19,642 nucleotides of DNA. It comes from Pseudomonadota bacterium (lineage in GTDB: Bacteria; Myxococcota_A; UBA796; SXON01). Numbering within the stretch: position 1 is the first letter of the stretch; each line of letters starts with the position of its first letter. The stretch covers positions 1-19,642 of the forward strand of contig SXOM01000586.1 in the NCBI GenBank assembly GCA_005776735.1, written 5' to 3'. The notes under the pieces were generated by a model. It was not told where the DNA came from and did no database searches. It saw nothing but the letters and a program-made list of their open reading frames with translations. Positions 13,505-19,642 of the stretch are shown here, in pieces. Both the position numbers and the translations under genes were made by a program.

Positions 13505-15651
13505 CAGGACTCCCGAGGCCGGCAAAGGTATCCGAGCCGGCCTGCGAGGCCGGTGTGGCGATCGTCAACCCCCGCGCGGGTGACCGCCATCCGTAGCGCG
13601 CGCGGGCTGGCCACGACCACCGCGAACCGCCGCGCGCGCGTGAGCGCGGTGTAGATGAGGTTGCGGCGCAGCATCACGAAGTGCCCGGTGTGGAGCGCCA
13701 GCACCACCGCCGGATACTCGCTGCCCTGCGACTTGTGGATGCTGATGGCCCAGGCGAGCTCGAGGTTGTCGAGGGCGTCGCCCGGCACCAGGACCCCCCG
13801 GCCTTCGAAGTCGACCTGCATCCCCGCCGGCGACACCTCGGTGACCCGGCCCACGTCGCCGTTGAACACGTCGAGATCGTAGTCGTTCTTGGTCTGGATC
13901 ACGCGGTCGCCCACCCGGAAGCGCCGCGCGCCGCGTACGATCTCGGCGCCTTCGGGGTTGAGCGCCTGGCCGAGCCGCTGGTTGAGCGCCACCGTGCCGA
14001 GCGGCCCGGCGTGCATCGGGGTGAGCACCTGAACGTCGCGACGCGGGTCGAAGCCGTTGGCCGGCAGCCGCTCGGTCACCACCGTGACCAGGAGCCGCGC
14101 GATGTCCTCGGCGTCTTCGCGCGCGAGCACGAAGCAGTCGCGCGCACCCTCCTCCTTCTCGGCGGAGACCGGCACCTCGCCCGCGAGGATGCGGTGGGCG
14201 TTGCGGACGATCGCGCTCTCGGCCGCCTGGCGGTACACGTCGGTCAGCCGGGCCACCGGGACCACGCCGCTGCCGATGAGATCGCGCAGGACCTGCCCCG
14301 GGCCCACGCTCGGGAGCTGCTCGACGTCACCGACGAGCACCAGGCGCGACGCAGCGGGCAGCGCATCGACCACCGCGTCGAACAACGCGAGGTCGACCAT
14401 GCTCGCTTCGTCGACCACCAGGCCCTGGCACTCGAGCGGCCGGTCGCCGTCCCGGGAAAAGCCGACCTCGGCCGGCGACCATTCGAGCAGTCGGTGGAGG
14501 GTCTTGGCCTCCTGCCCACACACTTCGCTCAGGCGCCGGGCCGCGCGCCCGGTGGGCGACGCGTAGGCCCACGCTTCGTTGCGCCGCCGGGCCAGCTCGG
14601 CGAGCACGCGGACGATGGTGGTCTTGCCGGTGCCGGGGCCGCCGGTGATCACGACGACGCGCGCGGCAAAGACCTGGGCCAACGCCGCAGCCTGCCCGGG
14701 CGCCAGGGCGATCCCGACCGCGCGCGCCGCGCCCGCGACATCGGGGGCCTCGCCCGAAGTGGGCGCACAACGGGCCGCCACGCGCCGCGCCACGCGCGCC
14801 TCCAACGCCTCCATCTCGGCGCGGTACACGCGCCGATCGGCCTCTTCGGCGCCGTCGTGGCGGATCACGCGCCGGGTGTGCGCCGCGTCGTCGATGCCCT
14901 GCGCGGCGACCGCCCGTGGCACATCCAGCGACGCCAGCCGCTCGACCAGCGCCGCCTCCGGCAGGTAGCAGCTCCCCTCCTCTTCGGCGGTGCGCAGCGC
15001 GAAGTCGACCGCCGCCTGCACCCGCTCCGGCGCATCGGCCGCCACCCCGTTGGCGCGGGCGATCGTGTCGGCGGTGCGGAACCCGATGCCCACGACCTCG
15101 ACCAGGCGGTACGGGTGGCGCGCCACGACGTCGGCGGTGCCGCTGCCGAACGCGCCGATGACCCGCCGGATGAGCGCCGGGCCCAGGCCGTGCCCCCGCA
15201 GCGTGATCTCGAGCTCGCGCCCGCTCCGCTCCGAAACCCAGGCGCCGACGATCTTCTCGCGCGTCTTGGGGCCGATGCCCTCGACCTCGCTCAGCCGCCG
15301 CGGCTCCTCCTCCAAGATCCGCAGCGTGTCGAGGCCGAAATGGTCCACGATGCGGCGGGCCAGCTCGGCCCCCACCCCATCGACCGCGGCCTGCAGGTAG
15401 CGCTCGAGCCCGGCCAGGGTGCGCGGCTCCTCGACCAGCACCGACTCGGCCCGAAAGCGGCGACCAAACCGCAAATCTTCTTGCCACTGGCCGGTGAGCA
15501 CGGCGCGCTGGCCCTCCCGCAGGTGCGCCAGCGCCCCGACCGCGGTGGCCTCGAAGCCGGCGGGCAAGCTGAGCCGCACCACCGCATAGCCCCCGTCCTC
15601 CGAACGGAAGACGAAGCCGGCGACGTCGCCCTCGAGCCGGTCCTGGTACAC
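13504..15651 (-). CDS. recD2: RecD2-type ATP-dependent DNA helicase (SF1B)
   Basis: The 715-residue cytoplasmic 5'-3' helicase is of the RecD2 type, found without RecBC and linked to mismatch or recombination repair. Residues 1-75 form the N-terminal OB-like domain (LEGDVAGFVFRSEDGGYAVVRL). Helix-hairpin-helix units follow at about 91-103, 123-135 and 186-199 (VDGVGAEL, VEGIGPKT, VVGIGFRT). The helicase core carries Walker A GGPGTGKT (337-344), Walker B VVDEAS (412-417), motif III GDVEQLPSVGPG (441-452), the SIHKSQGSE motif and motif VI YTALTRAR near the end. Length is normal for the family. The start is GTG 15651, which fits the family N-terminus. A LexA-box-like sequence covers that codon. 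The stop overlaps the start of the pseudo-phosphatase gene by one base (TGATG). gloB and the transporter gene lie upstream on the same strand, 169 bp away. Confidence 0.96.
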   Translation of the reverse strand: MYQDRLEGDVAGFVFRSEDGGYAVVRLSLPAGFEATAVGALAHLREGQRAVLTGQWQEDLRFGRRFRAESVLVEEPRTLAGLERYLQAAVDGVGAELARRIVDHFGLDTLRILEEEPRRLSEVEGIGPKTREKIVGAWVSERSGRELEITLRGHGLGPALIRRVIGAFGSGTADVVARHPYRLVEVVGIGFRTADTIARANGVAADAPERVQAAVDFALRTAEEEGSCYLPEAALVERLASLDVPRAVAAQGIDDAAHTRRVIRHDGAEEADRRVYRAEMEALEARVARRVAARCAPTSGEAPDVAGAARAVGIALAPGQAAALAQVFAARVVVITGGPGTGKTTIVRVLAELARRRNEAWAYASPTGRAARRLSEVCGQEAKTLHRLLEWSPAEVGFSRDGDRPLECQGLVVDEASMVDLALFDAVVDALPAASRLVLVGDVEQLPSVGPGQVLRDLIGSGVVPVARLTDVYRQAAESAIVRNAHRILAGEVPVSAEKEEGARDCFVLAREDAEDIARLLVTVVTERLPANGFDPRRDVQVLTPMHAGPLGTVALNQRLGQALNPEGAEIVRGARRFRVGDRVIQTKNDYDLDVFNGDVGRVTEVSPAGMQVDFEGRGVLVPGDALDNLELAWAISIHKSQGSEYPAVVLALHTGHFVMLRRNLIYTALTRARRFAVVVASPRALRMAVTRAGVDDRHTGLAGRLGYLCRPRES

Positions 15652-15660
15652 CTGTTCAGG
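15644..15660. promoter_or_regulatory. recD2: LexA-box-like sequence over the recD2 start codon
   Basis: TGGTACACCTGTTCAGG on the plus strand matches 15 of 17 positions of the motif I recall for Myxococcus xanthus LexA, CTRHAMRYBYGTTCAGS; the two mismatches are the first two bases. It covers the recD2 GTG (15651-15649) and the bases just before it. The motif is quoted from memory and is partly degenerate, so the match needs testing. Confidence 0.3.
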
Positions 15661-15820
15661 TTAGCCTGGGGGGCGCACCGCGACCAGCCCGAGGCGGGCC
15701 GGGGCCGCCGTGCGCCCCGCTGCCACCGGAGGCCGGCTACGGCTCCCCCCACCGCTTCACCCCCAGCCGCGCCGCGCGCCCGCCTCTGCCGGCGCCCAGG
15801 CCGGTCGCGGCGCGGCGCCC
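15652..15820. other. 169-bp gap upstream of recD2
   Basis: It is very GC-rich and without a convincing ORF. Next to recD2 are three alternating CCTG/CAGG/CCTG words (15651-15668), which could form small mutually exclusive hairpins around the ribosome-binding region. At the other end GCGCC-CTCA-GGCGC (15815-15828) is a 5-bp stem over the transporter stop codon, a possible weak terminator. No clear -35/-10 pair was found, although a recD2 promoter is expected here. Confidence 0.4.
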
Positions 15821-17128
15821 TCAGGCGCTCGGGTCGGCCTTCTTCTGCGCGGAAAGCCACTTCCGCGCGAGCAAGAGCCCGATCGGCGAGGTGAGCGCGA
15901 TGCCGGTGTAGACCAGCCACATGGTGGAGGTGTCCTGCGGCCCCTCCTTGGGCACGAACGCGGCGAGCATCGGCCCCGAGTAGAAGCCGGTCGTGAACTT
16001 CGCCAGGAACCACGGGAGGTTGGCCACCCCCATGTACACCCCCACGCGAGCGGCCGGCGCGATCTCGGCCACGTGCTCCAGGAAGCGGCTCGACCACAAG
16101 GCCTCGCCGAGGGAGAAGATGATGACGTACGCCAACAAGCGAGGGAGATCGGGGCCGGGCACGAGCAGGAACGTCGCCAGGGCGCTCACCGAGGTGCCCA
16201 CGATCATCATCGTGAGGACGTCGACCTTGCGGGTGAGGCCCGCCACCAAGGGCGTCCCGACGACGATGATGAGCGGGTTGAGGCCGCTGATCCACTCGAA
16301 GCGTGCGCCCACCGCCTCGGGGTAGGCCCGCGTGACGTAGTCCGGCATCGTGAGCCACTGGTGCGCGAACAGGGTGCGCACCCCGATCAGGATGAAGATG
16401 AAGTACAAGAAGCGCAGGTCGGCCAGGGGGTGATCGCGCCAGGTGAGCTTCGCCGCGGCCACCGCCGAGTTCACCACCGGCGCGCCGGCGTCCTTCGGGA
16501 AGAAGAGCAGGTGGATCACCAGGTACACCAACGTCAGGCCCGCGCACATCGTGAACACGCCCGTGGTGCCGTACGCGGCGCGCACCGGCGACGACGCCAT
16601 CGACTCGAGCACGATGCCGAGGTTCATCAGGGCGTAGATGAGCGAGAAGCCGATGGAGCTCGTCGCTTCGTCGGTCGACTGTTTCACCGCCGAGTACACC
16701 GCGGTCTGCAACAAGCCGGCTCCGAACGCGATGAACGTCAGGGCCAGGCCCACGACCCAGACCGAGTACGGGAGCTGCGGCGCGACGACCAGGAGCACCC
16801 GCCCGACGAGCGCGGCCACGATGGTGAGCGTCATCGAGCGGCGCACCCCGAGGCGATCCACGGCAAAGCCGAAGAACGCCATGAACAGGGTGAGCGCGCC
16901 GGTCATGTAGGAGACCATGCGCCCGGCGGTGACGTCGCCGAGCCCCACGGTGGTTCCCAGGTGCAACGTCAGCACGTTGAGGATGCCGAAGTACGCGGCG
17001 CCGTCGATGAGGAAGACGAGGTTCGGCACCCAGAAGCGCCGGTCGAGGTGGCGAACCGCCGCGAACCCCGACACCAGCTCGGTGATCGGGTTGGTCGTCG
17101 GCGCGGGCGTGGCGGCAGGTTGGCTCAT
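15821..17128 (-). CDS. Major facilitator superfamily transporter, POT/PTR2-like
   Basis: The 435-residue polytopic inner-membrane protein has about 12 membrane segments and a short soluble N-terminus (MSQPAATPAPTTNP). The loop after helix 2 carries an MFS motif A, GFAVDRLGVRRSM. Helix 1 has IDGAAYFGILNVLTLHLG, similar in style to the ER.xYYG opening of proton-dependent oligopeptide transporters. FSLIYALMNLGIV closely resembles the second PTR2 signature. Import of small peptides or a related solute with protons is therefore the best guess; an AmpG-like or other MFS function cannot be excluded. ATG 17128 follows GGAG at a suitable distance. Frame continuation further upstream is only a gloB shadow. 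gloB ends 43 bp upstream on the same strand, so the two are probably cotranscribed. Confidence 0.85.
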   Translation of the reverse strand: MSQPAATPAPTTNPITELVSGFAAVRHLDRRFWVPNLVFLIDGAAYFGILNVLTLHLGTTVGLGDVTAGRMVSYMTGALTLFMAFFGFAVDRLGVRRSMTLTIVAALVGRVLLVVAPQLPYSVWVVGLALTFIAFGAGLLQTAVYSAVKQSTDEATSSIGFSLIYALMNLGIVLESMASSPVRAAYGTTGVFTMCAGLTLVYLVIHLLFFPKDAGAPVVNSAVAAAKLTWRDHPLADLRFLYFIFILIGVRTLFAHQWLTMPDYVTRAYPEAVGARFEWISGLNPLIIVVGTPLVAGLTRKVDVLTMMIVGTSVSALATFLLVPGPDLPRLLAYVIIFSLGEALWSSRFLEHVAEIAPAARVGVYMGVANLPWFLAKFTTGFYSGPMLAAFVPKEGPQDTSTMWLVYTGIALTSPIGLLLARKWLSAQKKADPSA

Positions 17129-17171
17129 CCGGACTCCAGGCGCGCGAGCATACGCCTCCGGGGTCGATACC

Positions 17172-17843
17172 TCAAAACCGGTCGCGCCGACTCCGCAGCG
17201 CGGCGAAGGTCTCGACCCCGGGCGCAGCGCCGACCGCCGCCGCCACCGTCGGGTCGTCGGCGCGCAGGAACAGGTTGGTGGCGCGCTCGAGGGCCATCGC
17301 CACCGGCGGCGGGGTGGCCGCGCGCCCGGTCGGGACGATGGCCCCGGTGAACGCCAGGTTGCGCGCGGCGTAGTCATGCCCGAACCACAAGCGCGTGGTG
17401 TCGGGCAACGCACGCAACCGCTGGAGCGACGCCCACATCTGGGCGGCGTCACCCTCGAACAGGCGGCCGCACCCCATCGCGAAGAGGGTGTCGCCGGTGA
17501 AGGCCTCGCCGTCGACGACGAAGGTGAGCGCGTCGAGCGTGTGCCCCGGCACCGAGAGGACCTCGACGCCATCGAGGCGATCTCCGTCCCCCAGCGCGTC
17601 GGTCAGCCCCTGAATCGGCCTCCGGCCGCTCCCATACACCCGCAGGCCCCCGAACCGCGCAGCCAGTGCGGGCACACCCCCGACGTGGTCGTGGTGGTGG
17701 TGGGTGCACCACACGGCGCGCAACGCCGCGCCGCCGAGCACGTCGAGCACCGGCGCCGCTTCCGACGGGTCGACGACGACGCCCAGCTCGGGCAGCCAGT
17801 AGGCGTAGTTGTCGGTGAGGCAGGGGATCGGGACGACGCGCAT
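17172..17843 (-). CDS. gloB: Hydroxyacylglutathione hydrolase (glyoxalase II), metallo-beta-lactamase fold
   Basis: The 223-residue cytoplasmic enzyme hydrolyses S-D-lactoylglutathione in the second step of methylglyoxal detoxification. The opening VVPIPCLTDNYAYWL is a family hallmark. The binuclear metal site is complete: H48, H50, D52 and H53 (THHHHDHVGG), H101 (VPGHT), D118 (TGDTLFAMGCGRLFEG) and H156 (FGHDYAARNLAF). The C-terminal TNLFLRADDPTV corresponds to the usual NPFLR segment. It is about 30 residues shorter than typical GloB, mainly in the C-terminal helical part. Whether this organism uses glutathione or another thiol is not visible. The start is ATG 17843. The frame is open much further upstream, but that is antisense to the lipoprotein gene at 17937. 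It faces that gene across 93 bp, and the transporter follows. Confidence 0.9.
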   Translation of the reverse strand: MRVVPIPCLTDNYAYWLPELGVVVDPSEAAPVLDVLGGAALRAVWCTHHHHDHVGGVPALAARFGGLRVYGSGRRPIQGLTDALGDGDRLDGVEVLSVPGHTLDALTFVVDGEAFTGDTLFAMGCGRLFEGDAAQMWASLQRLRALPDTTRLWFGHDYAARNLAFTGAIVPTGRAATPPPVAMALERATNLFLRADDPTVAAAVGAAPGVETFAALRSRRDRF

Positions 17844-17936
17844 CCGCCGACGGATATTGCTTCGATGCCGGATTGACGAAATCTCGTCGCACGCGGGGCG
17901 CGGCGGTGGGGCACACTCTCCCGCAGAGGCACGGCC
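17844..17936. promoter_or_regulatory. Divergent promoter region between gloB and the lipoprotein gene
   Basis: This 93-bp gap must serve both directions. It is less GC-rich near gloB. It holds a 5-bp inverted repeat GACGA-AATC-TCGTC (17875-17888), with TTGACG at 17873-17878 on the plus strand but no matching -10. On the minus strand AATAT near gloB is the only -10-like run. The plus-strand gene has AGAGG 8 nt before its ATG. No firm promoter can be drawn. Confidence 0.35.
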
Positions 17937-18887
17937 ATGCTCCTGGTTCCCCTGATGGTGCTCGCCGCCTGCGCGACCGGCGCGGACTCGGCCGAAGGTC
18001 CCGCCCCCGCCGACACCGCGAGCGAGGCCGACCCCTACCTCGTGGAGCGCGACGACCCCGCCGAGCCCACGCTCACGACGGCCGACCTGGAGCTGCTCGT
18101 GGCCGACGCGATCGCCAACGCGTGGAACATCGAGGCCACGCCGCTGTTCACCGCGTACAACGCGGTCATGGCCGCCGCCGACGCGGGGTGCCCCAACTAC
18201 TACGAACAGGACGGCAACCAGTACTGGTACGACGAGTGCACCGCCGAGTCCGGCGCCGAATTCTCGGGGTACGCCTTCTACTACGGCTACGAGGGCACCG
18301 ACATCGACGGGGTGATCTACGACGGCGGGGCGCTCTACGGGGTGGGCTCCGCCACCGCCGCCGATGGCAGTCGCCTGGAGTTCGGCGGCTCGGCCGCCGG
18401 CTATCGTGCCTACCCCGCCGGCATCGCCGAAGACGCGCCCGAGTACTACATCTACGGCGCCCAGCAGCTCCAGGGCGGCTTCTCCTGGGACGGCGCCGAC
18501 GCACCGGAGTGGTTGGGCGCCGAACACCCGCCCGACCTCGTCGCGCAGAGCTACTACGTCCCCGCTTACGACGGGCGGTACGTCGCACTCGACGGGTCCT
18601 TCGGCTCCGACGCCGAGACCGCCACGGTCTTCGACACCTTCACCCTCTGGTCCGACAACCTGATCACGTGGTGCCCCAACGAACCCTACGGGAGCATCTC
18701 GGTGCGCGACGCCGAAGGGGAGTGGTACGACATCCTCTTCCACGGACCCGAAGCCTACGAGAGCGAGGTGGACGAAGCGCTGTGCGACGGGTGCGGCGAC
18801 GCCTGGTTCCACGGCGAACCGCTCGGGCGGGTGTGTGGCGACTTCTCGGGCCTCACCGACTGGGGGACCACGCCATGGTCGGACTGA
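17937..18887 (+). CDS. Cys-containing, Tyr-rich lipoprotein of unknown function
   Basis: The 316-residue product has the leader MLLVPLMVLAAC, lipid Cys at 12, and a short Ala/Asp/Thr-rich tether (residues about 13-45). I do not recognise the domain. Visible traits are six further Cys (85, 101, 246, 283, 286, 300), enough for three disulfides; a Tyr-rich patch (NYYEQ, QYWYDE, YAFYYGYEG); beta-strand-like alternation with many Gly-Asp turns; a strongly acidic composition; and CDGCG near the end. These fit an extracytoplasmic beta-rich protein. The start ATG has AGAGG 8 nt upstream, and there is no alternative ATG, GTG or TTG start before the upstream stop. It overlaps the following CxxCH gene by 13 nt, so the two are likely one operon and their products may act together. 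It is divergent from gloB. Confidence 0.78.
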   Translation: MLLVPLMVLAACATGADSAEGPAPADTASEADPYLVERDDPAEPTLTTADLELLVADAIANAWNIEATPLFTAYNAVMAAADAGCPNYYEQDGNQYWYDECTAESGAEFSGYAFYYGYEGTDIDGVIYDGGALYGVGSATAADGSRLEFGGSAAGYRAYPAGIAEDAPEYYIYGAQQLQGGFSWDGADAPEWLGAEHPPDLVAQSYYVPAYDGRYVALDGSFGSDAETATVFDTFTLWSDNLITWCPNEPYGSISVRDAEGEWYDILFHGPEAYESEVDEALCDGCGDAWFHGEPLGRVCGDFSGLTDWGTTPWSD

Positions 18888-19642
18888 TCGCGCTCTGGGC
18901 CTGCGCGGACCCGGCCCCGAGCGCGCGTGACCTGCCGCCGGCCGAGGTGCCCCAGGCGTCGGCGGTGCAGGTGCTCCAGCGGGCCAGCCTCGACCTGCGC
19001 GGGGTGCGGCCCAGCGTGGCGGAGATCGAGGCCGTCGAGGCCGACGCCACCGCGCTCGAAGCGCAGATCGACACCTTCCTGGACGACCCGCGGTTCGCCG
19101 GTCGGGTGATGGACCTGTGGTCGGAGGTGTACCTCACCCGCACCGAGACGTGGTCGATCGCCGGCGACGCCTACGGCCAGGACCCGGTGGCGTTCTCGCA
19201 GGCCGTCGGCGAGGAGCCACTTCGTGTGCTCGCCCACATCGCCGAGAACGACCTGCCGTACACGGAGCTGGTGACCGGCGACTGGACGATGGCCAACGCG
19301 CCGCTCGCGGCCGCCTGGCCGCTGGACTACGCGGGCGCCGGCTGGCAGGTCGCCCACTACACCGACGGTCGCCCGGCGGCGGGGGTGCTGGCCACCAACG
19401 GGATGTGGTGGCGCTACACCTCGACCGACAGCAACGCCAACCGGAAGCGGGCCAACGCGATCAGCCGCATCTTCCTCTGCAACGACTACCTGTCCCGGCC
19501 GATCGACTTCGATCGCAACGTGAACCTGCTCGACGAGTCGGCGGTGCAGGAGGCGCTCACCACCAACCCCTCGTGCATCGCCTGCCACGCGAGCCTCGAC
19601 CCGATCGCGAGCTATCTCTTCGGCTTCTGGTGGTACGACTAC
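18875..19642 (+). CDS. DUF1549/DUF1588-type CxxCH lipoprotein (3' end outside window)
   Basis: 256 codons are open to the window edge. The leader MVGLIALWAC would lipidate C10. Residues about 27-92 resemble DUF1549 (VLQRASLDLRGVRPSVAEIEA, LDDPRFAGRVMDLWSEV). Residues about 160 to the end resemble DUF1588 (VLATNGMWWRY, RKRANAISRIFLCNDYL, PSCIACHASLDPIA), with the CxxCH at 234-238 suggesting covalent haem or another disulfide/metal role. These domains occur together in planctomycete and myxobacterial surface proteins of uncertain function, often with a cytochrome c domain. Start ATG 18875 follows GGGGGA at 7 nt and overlaps the upstream gene by 13 nt. An in-frame GTG at 18833 would give a longer, Arg-containing leader and cannot be ruled out. 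The upstream lipoprotein is probably its operon partner. Confidence 0.86.
   Translation, partial: MVGLIALWACADPAPSARDLPPAEVPQASAVQVLQRASLDLRGVRPSVAEIEAVEADATALEAQIDTFLDDPRFAGRVMDLWSEVYLTRTETWSIAGDAYGQDPVAFSQAVGEEPLRVLAHIAENDLPYTELVTGDWTMANAPLAAAWPLDYAGAGWQVAHYTDGRPAAGVLATNGMWWRYTSTDSNANRKRANAISRIFLCNDYLSRPIDFDRNVNLLDESAVQEALTTNPSCIACHASLDPIASYLFGFWWYDY

Noticed and set aside
13681..15894. 737-codon plus-strand open frame antisense to recD2
   Set aside because: RecD2 is unmistakable on the other strand; the antisense product is low-complexity and His/Arg-rich.
15710..17350. 546-codon plus-strand open frame antisense to the transporter and the end of gloB
   Set aside because: The His/Glu/Arg-rich translation is the mirror of a hydrophobic membrane protein. 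It has no plausible start site and no motif.
17873..17902. TTGACG as a -35 box for the lipoprotein gene
   Set aside because: No -10-like sequence lies 15-19 bp downstream; the region is GGGCGCGG-type. A sigma-54 GG-N10-GC pattern was also looked for and not found.
17844..18812. N-terminal extension of the gloB frame to 18812
   Set aside because: It is antisense to the lipoprotein gene, and GloB homology begins exactly at ATG 17843.

Overview
The window is a very GC-rich (by eye about 70 percent), densely packed stretch of bacterial chromosome. Several traits point to Myxococcota or a close relative. One surface protein ends in a MYXO-CTERM-like tail (Cys, hydrophobic segment, run of Arg). 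Lipoproteins are tethered by Asp-Thr-Gly repeats. There is a von Willebrand A lipoprotein, and a DUF1549/DUF1588-type CxxCH protein of the kind common in myxobacteria and planctomycetes. No mobile element, CRISPR array, tRNA or rRNA was seen.

Layout. 2-1984 (+): the 3' part of valS, then a Spherulin-4 (GH135-like) lipoprotein. 1994-4822 (-): a PhoA-type alkaline phosphatase lipoprotein with a large extra C-terminal region, preceded by a SAM methyltransferase. 4857-5159 (+): a 100-residue protein resembling the Trypsin-co-occurring domain 1 family. 5163-9611 (-): an integral membrane protein, a 2-oxoglutarate/Fe(II) oxygenase, and then a two-gene surface unit (VWA lipoprotein coupled to a MYXO-CTERM multidomain protein). 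9641-12318 (+): a coupled pair, a lycopene-cyclase-like membrane protein and a membrane-bound GGDEF-EAL protein whose GGDEF site is broken. 12323-17843 (-): gloB, a POT-like MFS transporter, recD2, and a purple-acid-phosphatase-like protein that has lost its metal ligands, coupled to recD2. 17937-19642 (+): an unrecognised Cys-containing lipoprotein overlapping the start of a DUF1549/DUF1588 CxxCH lipoprotein that runs off the window.

How they work together. Housekeeping functions (ValRS, RecD2, GloB) sit among genes for envelope or exported proteins: five candidate lipoproteins, a MYXO-CTERM protein and a secreted pseudo-phosphatase. Genes in a unit are coupled by ATGA, GTGA or TGATG overlaps. 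All three convergent junctions are under 10 bp, and two of three divergent start-to-start gaps are about 30 bp, so promoters and terminators are squeezed into or against coding sequence.

The observations most worth a second look are: export signals of only about 7-12 residues without a positive charge; the pseudo-metallophosphoesterase translated from the recD2 stop; a myxobacterial LexA-box-like sequence on the recD2 start codon; the lycopene-cyclase-like/EAL pair; and the stand-alone Trypco1-like protein. Family assignments come from motif reading without database searches. The least certain are the lycopene-cyclase-like, Trypco1 and POT calls.
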